64,000 nucleotides of DNA from Candidatus Poseidoniaceae archaeon (GTDB taxonomy: Archaea; Thermoplasmatota; Poseidoniia; Poseidoniales; Poseidoniaceae), in assembly GCA_938084675.1 (NCBI GenBank), contig CALKGM010000009.1:1-64000 (forward strand), given 5' to 3'. Positions 17,132 through 26,480 of the stretch are shown here, piece after piece. Position 1 is the stretch's first letter. Each line of letters begins with the position of its first letter. The notes below the pieces were generated by a model. That model did no database searches and was not told where the DNA came from. It worked only from the letters and a program-made list of their open reading frames with translations. The position numbers and the translations under genes were made by a program.

Positions 17132-20100
17132 CTATTCCTCTCGTGAGGTGTCCATGAGTTCGGGGGGGCGGGGTGGTGGGCGTGTTCCAAAAACAATACG
17201 CCGTATCTTTGCTCGTTGGTACAACTCTTCCCGTTCCTCCCACCGTTGCCGTGTGACAAACAGGACCATACCGGCCAATACAACCGAAAGCAAGGACAGA
17301 CTGAATAATGCCATCTCTCCCTGTGGACTTTCTGATTCACCACTTTGTATGTCAGCCAAAGGTACTGGAATTCTTGGCGTCATGTTTTCAATTTCGACCG
17401 TCAAACCAAGGCGTCCGGTTTTCCACGCCTCTACTTCCCAAACATAGTTTGACCATTCACCTCTTGACAGTGATAGGAATTCTGTCTGAAGGAGCGTCCC
17501 CTCATCGTCCCTGAGGTGAACCGTTAGATTGCCGTCCAGTAACCCGCTGTTTGCAATGCGCACGAAGACTGAGATGTTTTCTCCGACAGAAGGTCGGAAC
17601 GGAAGGGCTGAGATGTCAGTAAAAGTTGGCTCAAAGGCCACCCATGTGATGCCAATTCGAAGTGGATCGTCAGATGTCCCCAATCCCACTAATGGCCTTC
17701 CCGAGCGATCCTCCCCCTCAAACCATACAACAAGTAAATCACTGCGTTGAAGTTCAACATCATTTGGTTTGAGATTCAGGGTTGACTCGTAGATAAATTT
17801 CGTATTCAATGAACGGTTCAACGGAACCAAGCTTTGTCCTTTTGACCCTGCGACTTCCACACCCATCCGGTAAAAGACGTGGTGAAGAATCAACGGTTCG
17901 GGAGACATGTGTGTATCATCGCTCACCATCAGCATCAACGGTACGGCTTGGAGCGCATCAGAAGTAATCCCTTGAAGTGAGCCCGGGGCAAGGGTAAGTT
18001 GAGGGGAAAGGTCGTCAACAATTACTTGGTATTCCAATGGAGTCAAATTATAATCTGAAAATCCGAGAACATCAACCCTCAATTCTCCATAATCATGATA
18101 CAACGTATTCTCATCCATCATAACCTCGAAGGAGAATAAACCGATGGTTGAATGAGTGATGTTGCCTGATTCTTTTCGCTCACCATCGCTCAACTGCCAA
18201 AATAACTGGCCTTGCTCAGGAAGATATTCAGCGAGATGGGTTGTGCCTGAATGGAACATTCCGATTTCATGATGGACCCTGTCATTACGATGGAACCAAT
18301 GGCTCGTTTCATTGTTTGAGCCAACGGGTAAAGTTGTATCACTGATATTGAGCCATCGCATTTCCAACGTGTTGGATGGAGTCCAACTAAGCCGATTGAT
18401 TTTAGATAATCCCAGCCCGAGGTCATTGCCCTCATCAATAATTTTCAGAGAAGGGGTTCCCCCTTCTTCCATCAGGTCAAAGGTCGCATTCCATTCCAGT
18501 CGGAATTTAATTTCAATTTGGAAAATGGAGGTAAGTGGACGCTGTGTCACCAATACTGTAGGTTCTTCCATGAAACAAACATCATCTGAGATTATTTCTC
18601 CAAAGCGAGGCTCGTAGTGGATATTACAGTCGTTGGGCTGGTCCCTTCCCAATAATGCAAACCGGATGTCTTCAAGAGAATCCAAACCGTTACCGTCTGA
18701 GATATCAAATGAAAATGTATGCTCCTTGCCCGCAAACAACGAGCCGTTTTCAAAATCCATCGCGATGCTTTCAATATCGATAAGGGTGTCATAACGTCGT
18801 TGAACAGTAAATGTGGCTAAATCGTTCTCTTCGCCAAATGAGCCGCCGCCTTCTAGGAAATTCCCACCTAAATCCTCGCTTTCAAGAACGATGCTTACAC
18901 GCCCAGTGTCACGTGCGAAGCCAACTGCATCTGTCCATGATAGAAGGGGTAAGTCCACTTCTAATTCTGTACGACCAATATTGAGGCTCACATTCTCTTG
19001 TTTGTATTCACTCGTATCCATCACACCATCATTATTGGAATCGTCCCGAGCCTCCATCCAAGAGAATACGCTCAGTTGTGATGATACGCCTTCAATATCA
19101 ATCACGCTAAGACGGGTAGGAATGTCTTGCCCGTTCGTCCAAACGTGGCCATCAGCAAGAACTTCATTTCCTGAATCCAATATCGTGAGAGACGTCACGG
19201 TTGGAGAGGCGATATCAAAGAGAAAACGAACGGGGTTGATGATGACTGTTCTATCTTCACTTGTCGACGCAGGAGTGCTCACGGGACCCGTACGAGAGAT
19301 GGTCGGTTTGATTTGGAACCAAGTATTGCTCGGCAACTCGTCCAATAATTGTGGAGAGTTGAGTGAGAGGGAAAATCGTCCATCGGGACCCACATCGGTT
19401 GTCCAATTTTGAGACCAAGTAATAGGCGACCCAGTCCATTCATCTGGACCACCCGATTCGTTACGAGGAGGGATCGTTTGAATGAATATTTGAATTTCGG
19501 CCTCACCTTCGGAAATCCATTGGTTTGAAATCCCCTCCATCCGAACTCTGCCTTCTGCAATCATTGAACGATTGTTTGAAAGATGGTACGGCCAAAGCGG
19601 ATTGGTCCAATCATCCAATCGTCGGGATAGGTCGTCTGTGACTTTAAATTGAATGATTTCCATGTCATTCTCAACTTCATTGAAGTTCGTTTTCCTAACA
19701 GAGATCGCAGGGCCAGCCTGCAATCCATCCGTATCAGTCCCATAGGTCAGGACATAGAGGTCATCAACATCGTCAAGATGCCAAGTGCTGGTAAACACCC
19801 AAGTAATGCTGCAGGAATTAACAACGCATGATGCCTGAGAATTTGATATGTTCATTGGAGCCAGTCCTGCTCCATTGAGATGGAGGAAGCGAGGTGTTGT
19901 ATCGAACCGTTCAACCTTAGCGTGGACAAAGGCATCTGCTGGATTGTCCGTCCGAGAAAGAAGAAGTTCAATGTGTTCAAAGTCAGAAGCGTCTTCTGAT
20001 AGATCAAGAGGATTGATTCGCTGGTGGTGCGTTACAATTGTAATGGATTCACCTGGAAGCCAACGAGTATGTTGCATTTCTTCAACCGATTCAATCATCA

Positions 20101-23100
20101 AGGGGGAAGTCTGAGCGTCCAAGTCGACCGTGATACCGCCACTTTGAGTAGAAATATGGAGAGGAATTTCAAGGATTTCGCGCATATCGCCAGTGAACGA
20201 TGCTTGCTTGGCTTCATTCAGAATCGTTCCAGGAATTTCTATGTCGTAGGTCTGTGCTACGTACATGTGTTGGAAATCAATAACTTTCAGATTTCCTTGG
20301 CCTTGAAGAACAATAGAAAGTTGACACGTTACTAAGTCAAGGTGAGCAGTATAGGGTCGCTGAATGACCCGATTAGGGCATGTTTGATTCGAGGTGTAAA
20401 GATACGTGGTTGGACCGGAAACTGTCGTTTGAACAGCCCCATTGATCAACAAGTCCACGGTTCCGCTCGTATTGGTAATGAGAAGATATAGCGCTGTAGT
20501 AGGAACGGATGAAGTCGTTACTGCAGTTGGTACAATTGCGGTGTAATTAACACGATAAGGAATGGAATTGACTTGAATTGAGGGGGACGGTTGTGTCGCG
20601 TTCCACTGCCATTGTAATTGGTCGTACTGAGCGTCTGAAAATTGATGATTCATTCCAAAAGATGGGGACGCTCCAGTTTCTGACCACTGCCATAGACTGA
20701 GGTTATTGAGGCCGATTTGGAGTTGCGGTGAATTCGGAGGAGAAACACAATCAAGAGTCATCTTTGCACGACGAAACACCTCGCCGCCGTTGGCATCAAC
20801 TCGGAGGGAATGAACGAGTTCAGGGGAGCCAATGTAGGACATGTTGAAATGATTCAACCCTCCATTTACACCAGCATAAGATGAACTTACGAGTTGTGCT
20901 CTTGGATTCGTCCATGTCAAGTTGTCTCCATAAGTGGTCAATCGGTATCCGGAATGTGGGCAAAGTGCAATTGGAGGTAAATCCAATCCCAGCGTACCGT
21001 TGACCTCAAGAAACCCTTCACTGGTCAATACCAATTGTTGGAATCCTGGTGTGATTGATTGAAGATACTGAGGGCTAAAGTACACTGTAGAACCAACTGT
21101 CAAACTGTGAATAAGAGGTGTGACCAACACATCCAGCGTACTCATGCGAACACGAAGATGAACGGTGGGGTGTTCAACCGGGTCAACTGCAAGATGAAAC
21201 GGTAAAACGAGTCCATGGTGGCCAAGTATTACATCCCCACTGGCATCCAGTACATCGAACACCATGCTGGTATCATCAGGGACATAGGCCCAGCCATCAA
21301 CCAAACCGTAACCGTAGTTTTCGTCAGGATAGAGTGCTGGCGATGTCCAAGAGCCTGCTGATTCAAACACATCCACTTCGATTCCTGCATCATCAATGTA
21401 CCACCCATCGGCCTCAATGTATGAGTCTGAAAAGAATGAAAATCGGGCCCGTACCGTTGTTCCTGAGAGGTTGGAAAGGTCTTTTGTTTTCAAATCAAAA
21501 CCACGAGGGGCTTTATTCCCGCCGCAGCCCCCAGCAACATTTGAACCGTCCAGGATGCCTTCACCGAAAAAAGGAGAATTGGTGTTTGGGGTTGAAATTT
21601 GGTCGTGAAACGAGGTAGTATCAACTGGCAAAAACCACCAAGAGTCGCCTCCATCGGTTGATATGGACACTGCCCCGCCATCCCAATCAGCCTCTGTGCA
21701 GACCCATGAGCGAAATGTGAGACGGGCCGTAGCGTTTTCTGGAACGACATATTCTGGGCTGACGAGATGTGTGTAAATATTAGGCTGGTAACGCGTTGTA
21801 AGGTTGATTGCGGCGCCATTGAGGCCTGAATGGAATGCTCCTGGGCCGTATCCCGAAGTGTTTCGTGTTTGGCCAATTTCCCAGGCCTGTACGCCTGTTC
21901 CTTCAACGTACCATCCTGAAGGCGTCGTCAATGTAGATTCAAAAGAGTCGGCATCAAATGATGCCCCGTTCATACCGTATTCATCATTCCATTGCCATTC
22001 GTTAGTATCACCGTTTGGAGGAGGAAGCCACCCCTCCGAACTCCCAATGGTTCCAGAAGGTTGTGTTGAGAAATTTGCAACAAGGCGTTTCTGTTCCAAA
22101 GCCGTACCCAAGTTACTGTAAATCGAGATATCATCAATCATGATTCCTTCCCAACCTGATGATCCGCTTCCACCAAAGCCCACTTGCGAACTGGTTAGCA
22201 CAACGAATTCCAAAAGTGCGTTACTTGCGTTAACATGTGATGAGGCATTGGCAGGAAGTGAATACACCCGAGGAACCCAACGGTTTGATTCGTCCATGTA
22301 GTAGGTGCCCTGCCAGTTAAATCCATTTCCGGGGAGGCCAGGTAATCCCGAGAGAAGCTGCCATGTTGTTCCGTTGTCAAGGCTGAGAAACGTCTGCATG
22401 TTATCGTTAAAACTTCCTTCAAGGTCCCAATTCGCCCAGAATTCCAGATCAAGGGGCCCTGTCATCCCAGATAAATTTGCACCAACTCGTAATATTCCGT
22501 AGGCATCAGGTTCGTATGACCCAGTGAGATTCCCATGAAACCATACGCCAGGTAGGTCTCCCTCATTCGAGAGGTTCATATTGTCAAGGAACCATCCTCC
22601 ACGGGGAGAAGTGGTTGCAGACGTTTGGAAGCAAAGGCGGAATTCAAAGGTTGAGGCGCCGCTGGGAAGAATTGAGTCAAGCGAAAATTGTGATGAAATC
22701 CATTGTCCAGACTGCCCAGACCAAACATCGGAGGGCGTATTGGAGAGGCCTGAAACATTGCTGTATCCACCCACTGGGACGAGGTGCTGCCATGCATTCT
22801 GTGAGGAAGTCCTCCACTCCATCCAAACTGCATCTGTATCATCTAAAGCCAGCCACTGGTCAATAGAAAGGGTGTAATTTTTCACGAAACCTGGGATTGA
22901 GTATGATGGTGAAATAAGACATCCTGTCATGCTTGCTTGCAGGTCGTGCGGGTGAACGGTACCCACGACGTTTTGACCTGAAGGGGATGAAACAGGAAGG
23001 CTATGAGAACTGTTTGAAGTCCAGCTTCCTGGTTGGGCAATTCCCCACACAGAGTGGTGAAGACCGGTTCCTCGCCATCCAACTGCAGTTTCTACGAGCG

Positions 23101-23503
23101 TCTCAAAATCGGTAAGGGTGGCGATGGATTGTTGAGAAGCCAGGCTTAATTGCCCGCCACGACCAATCCCCTGAGTTCCATTATGAGTGCCACTCCAACT
23201 GTTGCCAGAATCAATACCAAACGATGTTGATGAATCCTCATCGTCCAACCATTCTGGAGTTACTGAGAGGTTCCCGCTTAGGAATGTCTCGTTAAAGGGT
23301 ATTGTGAGGGCTTTGTTTTGGGTTAATGAAACACCAGTCACATTGCCTTGGGGCAGATAGGTCTGTACTGATGAGGTCTCTTGCTCATCTTCAAGGGGAT
23401 GAGATACGAGGGCTGTCCACGAGGTAATGACCATCATAAATGCCATCAATAACGCGGAACTGCGCTTTCGCAGAAGTCGCCTTGACGGAACTTTAGCCAA
23501 CAA
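17132..23503 (-). CDS. Giant secreted surface protein 1 (MAM/InhA-like modules, CARDB-like, C-terminal anchor)
   Basis: A 2,123-residue protein. A basic N-terminus and hydrophobic segment (residues about 14-35) form a signal or anchor, and a single C-terminal helix (FSLSLLSVVLAGMVLFV) precedes a basic cytoplasmic tail, so almost all of it is outside the cell. Three jelly-roll-like modules of MAM/immune-inhibitor-A type occur at about 198-314, 351-464 and 568-711, each ending in a GWFLDNM/MIDDISI/GWYIDDAGI-like strand. Around residue 1480 lies an EF-hand-like loop (DDSNNDGVMDTSEY) in a module shared with giant protein 2. A CARDB-like domain lies near 1960-2060. It has many Asn-X-Ser/Thr sequons. 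No enzymatic motif was recognised; an S-layer, adhesin or polymer-binding role is possible. Confidence 0.85.
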   Translation of the reverse strand: MLAKVPSRRLLRKRSSALLMAFMMVITSWTALVSHPLEDEQETSSVQTYLPQGNVTGVSLTQNKALTIPFNETFLSGNLSVTPEWLDDEDSSTSFGIDSGNSWSGTHNGTQGIGRGGQLSLASQQSIATLTDFETLVETAVGWRGTGLHHSVWGIAQPGSWTSNSSHSLPVSSPSGQNVVGTVHPHDLQASMTGCLISPSYSIPGFVKNYTLSIDQWLALDDTDAVWMEWRTSSQNAWQHLVPVGGYSNVSGLSNTPSDVWSGQSGQWISSQFSLDSILPSGASTFEFRLCFQTSATTSPRGGWFLDNMNLSNEGDLPGVWFHGNLTGSYEPDAYGILRVGANLSGMTGPLDLEFWANWDLEGSFNDNMQTFLSLDNGTTWQLLSGLPGLPGNGFNWQGTYYMDESNRWVPRVYSLPANASSHVNASNALLEFVVLTSSQVGFGGSGSSGWEGIMIDDISIYSNLGTALEQKRLVANFSTQPSGTIGSSEGWLPPPNGDTNEWQWNDEYGMNGASFDADSFESTLTTPSGWYVEGTGVQAWEIGQTRNTSGYGPGAFHSGLNGAAINLTTRYQPNIYTHLVSPEYVVPENATARLTFRSWVCTEADWDGGAVSISTDGGDSWWFLPVDTTSFHDQISTPNTNSPFFGEGILDGSNVAGGCGGNKAPRGFDLKTKDLSNLSGTTVRARFSFFSDSYIEADGWYIDDAGIEVDVFESAGSWTSPALYPDENYGYGLVDGWAYVPDDTSMVFDVLDASGDVILGHHGLVLPFHLAVDPVEHPTVHLRVRMSTLDVLVTPLIHSLTVGSTVYFSPQYLQSITPGFQQLVLTSEGFLEVNGTLGLDLPPIALCPHSGYRLTTYGDNLTWTNPRAQLVSSSYAGVNGGLNHFNMSYIGSPELVHSLRVDANGGEVFRRAKMTLDCVSPPNSPQLQIGLNNLSLWQWSETGASPSFGMNHQFSDAQYDQLQWQWNATQPSPSIQVNSIPYRVNYTAIVPTAVTTSSVPTTALYLLITNTSGTVDLLINGAVQTTVSGPTTYLYTSNQTCPNRVIQRPYTAHLDLVTCQLSIVLQGQGNLKVIDFQHMYVAQTYDIEIPGTILNEAKQASFTGDMREILEIPLHISTQSGGITVDLDAQTSPLMIESVEEMQHTRWLPGESITIVTHHQRINPLDLSEDASDFEHIELLLSRTDNPADAFVHAKVERFDTTPRFLHLNGAGLAPMNISNSQASCVVNSCSITWVFTSTWHLDDVDDLYVLTYGTDTDGLQAGPAISVRKTNFNEVENDMEIIQFKVTDDLSRRLDDWTNPLWPYHLSNNRSMIAEGRVRMEGISNQWISEGEAEIQIFIQTIPPRNESGGPDEWTGSPITWSQNWTTDVGPDGRFSLSLNSPQLLDELPSNTWFQIKPTISRTGPVSTPASTSEDRTVIINPVRFLFDIASPTVTSLTILDSGNEVLADGHVWTNGQDIPTRLSVIDIEGVSSQLSVFSWMEARDDSNNDGVMDTSEYKQENVSLNIGRTELEVDLPLLSWTDAVGFARDTGRVSIVLESEDLGGNFLEGGGSFGEENDLATFTVQRRYDTLIDIESIAMDFENGSLFAGKEHTFSFDISDGNGLDSLEDIRFALLGRDQPNDCNIHYEPRFGEIISDDVCFMEEPTVLVTQRPLTSIFQIEIKFRLEWNATFDLMEEGGTPSLKIIDEGNDLGLGLSKINRLSWTPSNTLEMRWLNISDTTLPVGSNNETSHWFHRNDRVHHEIGMFHSGTTHLAEYLPEQGQLFWQLSDGERKESGNITHSTIGLFSFEVMMDENTLYHDYGELRVDVLGFSDYNLTPLEYQVIVDDLSPQLTLAPGSLQGITSDALQAVPLMLMVSDDTHMSPEPLILHHVFYRMGVEVAGSKGQSLVPLNRSLNTKFIYESTLNLKPNDVELQRSDLLVVWFEGEDRSGRPLVGLGTSDDPLRIGITWVAFEPTFTDISALPFRPSVGENISVFVRIANSGLLDGNLTVHLRDDEGTLLQTEFLSLSRGEWSNYVWEVEAWKTGRLGLTVEIENMTPRIPVPLADIQSGESESPQGEMALFSLSLLSVVLAGMVLFVTRQRWEEREELYQRAKIRRIVFGTRPPPRPPELMDTSREE

Positions 23504-23540
23504 TTCCTTCTCACCTTACCTCTTGAGGCGGGGTTGTTGG

Positions 23541-23549
23541 ATATGAAAG
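23541..23549 (-). promoter_or_regulatory. TATA-like box of giant surface protein 1
   Basis: CTTTCATAT on the minus strand, centre about 41 nt upstream of the ATG, sharing the TTTCATAT core with the EF-1 alpha and S8e promoters. It lies in the 129-bp divergent spacer to the GINS gene. Confidence 0.6.
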
Positions 23550-23632
23550 GGTGTCTTCAGCGCATCACCATGTGTCAACCCAAACCAAGATGAGAAGAGG
23601 GTTCAAATCAAGTCACCTACACGACCCGACTG

Positions 23633-24646
23633 ATGTCCTCAATTCGTGATCTCGATAGCGCACAAGCGCGTGAGATTGAGGAACAACTCTTCACGACTCA
23701 CCGACAACAATTACCACGCAATGTTCCCGTCCCGCTGCCACGTCAGGACTTCTGGGAAATGATTCGACGGTTGCTTTCAAGCCTTGACATGGACATCCAA
23801 GAAATGATGCGAAAGGGCGCAACCGATATGCGGCTACAAAACTTACAGAAGCGTCAGACCAACATCAGACGAATCGCATCGGAACTTGCCCGAAAGCGAA
23901 TGGTGGCAATGATGCAACACGCAGCAAGTCAGTCTCTACGAGGTGCGATGAATCCCGGGATGGTCCAAGAGTTACCTGCAATTGATTGGCAGCGACACGA
24001 CCCTGCAGAAAAGGCATTTTATCATGCTCTTATTCTCAACGTTGATCGTTTCAAAAAAGAGATCGACTGGCAAGGCATGCAGCAGGGCATTGTTGGTGAA
24101 ATTACACAAAGGCCAATGACACACGCCCCTGGGACCATGCAACTTGACGCATTTTTGGATGAGGGGTCTGCAGGATTAACATCTCAGCCCCCTCCAGATT
24201 TGGCATTTGAGGACGACCTCCCCCCTCTAGCAGAACCTGAGGCTGATGAAGAAGACCGGCTGTTAGATGAGGTTGAATGGCACGATGAAGAAGCATATCT
24301 GCTGGAAGACCCAACACACTCAGAGCCAAGCCCGCTTCCACCTCTGGCGGAGCCTGTGACTGGAAAGCACGGTGCTGCAATGGAACTTGCACCATCAAGC
24401 GAACCAATTACAATCATTGAGGAACCTCCAATGGTTGCTCCGGAAGAAGTTCCTGAGCCTGTTGTTGAAGATGCTGTAACTCCTGAAGAACTCGTCAGAG
24501 TTCGAATCCTAGAATCCCTGCCTGAACCAATAGTGACTGAAGAGGGTGAGGAACTCAGCCTAGAAGCGGGTGATATTCACTTCCTTGATACACCAACAGC
24601 AACATGGTTGATGGATGCCGGTGTAGCAGAACGAGCAGAACTTTGA
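23633..24646 (+). CDS. GINS replication complex subunit (Gins51/15-type)
   Basis: A 337-residue protein. Residues about 1-165 form the alpha-helical A domain (DFWEMIRRLLSSLDMDIQEMM, then a basic helix RRIASELARKRMVAMMQHA, then DPAEKAFYHAL), and the last 55 residues form the beta-rich B domain (VRVRILESLPEPIV, then LEAGDIHFLDTPTATWLMDAGVAE), the Gins51 order of A then B. The complex links the MCM helicase to polymerase and the recJ-like nuclease at archaeal forks. Typical archaeal Gins51 is under 200 residues; here about 120 acidic, proline-rich residues separate the domains. It is divergent from giant protein 1 and convergent with S10. Identification is by pattern and could be confirmed by structure prediction. 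Confidence 0.78.
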   Translation: MSSIRDLDSAQAREIEEQLFTTHRQQLPRNVPVPLPRQDFWEMIRRLLSSLDMDIQEMMRKGATDMRLQNLQKRQTNIRRIASELARKRMVAMMQHAASQSLRGAMNPGMVQELPAIDWQRHDPAEKAFYHALILNVDRFKKEIDWQGMQQGIVGEITQRPMTHAPGTMQLDAFLDEGSAGLTSQPPPDLAFEDDLPPLAEPEADEEDRLLDEVEWHDEEAYLLEDPTHSEPSPLPPLAEPVTGKHGAAMELAPSSEPITIIEEPPMVAPEEVPEPVVEDAVTPEELVRVRILESLPEPIVTEEGEELSLEAGDIHFLDTPTATWLMDAGVAERAEL

Positions 24647-24710
24647 GTCTCGCAACAAAAGTTGTTGGAAGGCTAAACTGTCGTTGTTCCCAATTGAGAA
24701 ACGTGTCGAT

Positions 24711-25040
24711 TCAGTTGACGGAGCGCATTGAGATTTCAATGCTCACGGTGTCAGGAATTGGAATCTTTGTTACCAAGCGAAGGGCGTTTTCGTCCTTGCC
24801 GGTTGAGATGTCCATTTCTAGAAGTCGCTTGTGGACGCGGAGTTCCCAATGGTCGTAGGTTTCGCTACCTTCACCATCTGGTGCCTTGCGTACGGGGACG
24901 ACAAGACGACGTGTGGGTAGGGGAATTGGTCCACGAAGGGTGATTCCACCTGTATCACAGATGGTCTTGATTTGGCCTGCGACCGAATCGAGATCTTTGT
25001 GGTTTTCACCGGTCAATTTGATAACTGTCACTGCGGCCAT
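24711..25040 (-). CDS. rpsJ: 30S ribosomal protein S10
   Basis: A 109-residue S10 of archaeal/eukaryotic (uS10) type: VIKLTGENHKDLDSVAGQIK, then GPIPLPTRRLVVPVRKAPDGEGSETYDHWELRVHKRLLEMD. The start at 25040 is fixed by the sequence GGGGAGAGTATG, in which a strong Shine-Dalgarno sits 3-4 nt before ATG; the open frame extends eight codons further without such support. It follows EF-1 alpha by 42 nt, the common archaeal tuf-rpsJ order, and is probably co-transcribed with it. Confidence 0.97.
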   Translation of the reverse strand: MAAVTVIKLTGENHKDLDSVAGQIKTICDTGGITLRGPIPLPTRRLVVPVRKAPDGEGSETYDHWELRVHKRLLEMDISTGKDENALRLVTKIPIPDTVSIEISMRSVN

Positions 25041-25082
25041 ACTCTCCCCTCCTTGAATCAACAATCATTGCTCGTGCAATGC

Positions 25083-26372
25083 TCACTTCTTATCGATCTT
25101 CAGACAGACACCAGCGGCGACGGTCTTACCCATGTCACGGATAGCGAAGCGGGAGAGTTCAGGGAACTTGTCCATTTGTTCGATAGCCATTGGCTTAGTG
25201 GGTTGGAAGCGGATGAGACATGCGTCACCGGTCTTGAGGAAGGAAGGGTTAGCTTCCTTTCCAGCCTTGTTGGTCTTCTCTAGAAGGTCCATGAACTTCA
25301 CAGCAACTTGTGCGGTGTGAGCGTGGAACACCGGGCAGTATCCAACGGAGACAGCCTTTGGAATGTCCATAAGTTGGATTTGACCGACGAAGGTTTCGTC
25401 GTGACGAACGAAGGTTGGTTCGCTGTCGGAGTATCCAGCAACGTCACCACGGCGGATGTCAGTTGCTGCAAGTCCACGAACGTTGAATCCAACGTTGTCG
25501 CCAGGTTCGGCCTTCTCGACCATGGTGTGGTGCATTTCAATCGACTTGACTTCACCAGACTTCTGGGATGGGTTGAACACGACGTTCTTTCCAACATTGA
25601 GAGTACCGGTTTCGATCTTTCCAACAGGCACGGTTCCGATACCGGAAATCTTGTACACATCTTGGATAGGCAAGCGGAGAGGCTTGTCAAGAGGCTTGCT
25701 CGGCATTGGAGTAGCGTTGATGGCTTCGAAGAGAGTAGGTCCCTTGTACCAGGCGCACTTGTCGGACTTCTCGTAGACGTTGTCTCCGTTTAGGGAAGAT
25801 GCTGGGATCATTGGGACATCGTCCGGCTTGAATCCAGCCATCTTGAGAAGTTGGGAAACTTCTCCACAGGCCTTGAGGTACTTTTCTTCGGCCCAGTCAA
25901 CACCGGAAATATCCATCTTGTTGACGTGAACGATAAGTCCCTTAACTCCGAGAACCTTTGCAAGGAAAGCGTGTTCCTTGGTCTGAGCGTTAACACCGTC
26001 ATTTGCTGCACAGAGCAAAACTGCAGTATCTGCTTGAGAAGCACCGGTGATCATGTTCTTGACGAAATCTCGGTGACCTGGAGCATCGATGATGGTCCAG
26101 TAGAAGTCAGGAGTAAAGAATTCCTTGTGAGCAACGTCGATGGTAATTCCACGTTCTCGCTCTTCCTTGAGTCCGTCCATAACGTAAGCAAGTCCGAAAC
26201 CGGCCTTACCAGCTTCTGCAGCGAGTTTTTCGTTCTTTTCGATAACGTGTCCTTCGATGTGACCAGAGTCGAGGAGGAGACGTCCAACGGTTGTGGACTT
26301 TCCGTGGTCGACGTGACCAATAAATACGATGTTACGGTGTGGCTTGCTTCTGTCTTCCCATTGTGATGGCAT
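25083..26372 (-). CDS. tuf: Translation elongation factor EF-1 alpha
   Basis: A 429-residue GTPase that brings aminoacyl-tRNA to the ribosome. G1 is GHVDHGKST, G3 DAPGHRDF and G4 NKMD; domains 2 and 3 follow (VGKIETGTLNVGKNVVF, then GDNVGFNVRGL). Length matches archaeal aEF1A. The ATG at 26372 (MPSQWEDRSKPH) is preceded by AGGAGCGATTACC; the in-frame upstream extension would cover the promoter. The TATA-like box at 26412-26420 gives a short leader. S10 follows in the same operon. Confidence 0.97.
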   Translation of the reverse strand: MPSQWEDRSKPHRNIVFIGHVDHGKSTTVGRLLLDSGHIEGHVIEKNEKLAAEAGKAGFGLAYVMDGLKEERERGITIDVAHKEFFTPDFYWTIIDAPGHRDFVKNMITGASQADTAVLLCAANDGVNAQTKEHAFLAKVLGVKGLIVHVNKMDISGVDWAEEKYLKACGEVSQLLKMAGFKPDDVPMIPASSLNGDNVYEKSDKCAWYKGPTLFEAINATPMPSKPLDKPLRLPIQDVYKISGIGTVPVGKIETGTLNVGKNVVFNPSQKSGEVKSIEMHHTMVEKAEPGDNVGFNVRGLAATDIRRGDVAGYSDSEPTFVRHDETFVGQIQLMDIPKAVSVGYCPVFHAHTAQVAVKFMDLLEKTNKAGKEANPSFLKTGDACLIRFQPTKPMAIEQMDKFPELSRFAIRDMGKTVAAGVCLKIDKK

Positions 26373-26411
26373 GGTAATCGCTCCTTTGCAAGCCTTCCGA
26401 AAAGCAACCCC

Positions 26412-26441
26412 TATATGAAAACCGCGACGCGTTCGGTTTTC
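26412..26441 (-). promoter_or_regulatory. EF-1 alpha promoter with adjoining inverted repeat
   Basis: TTCATATAG (minus strand, 26412-26420) is identical to the S8e box and centred 44 nt before ATG. Directly upstream, AAAACCG (26419-26425) and CGGTTTT (26435-26441) form a 7-bp inverted repeat around a 9-nt CG-rich spacer, overlapping the expected BRE position. Confidence 0.6.
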
Positions 26442-26480
26442 TTGAAGTCTCATCAAGTGAGACCAAAATGGGTGCCTAAG

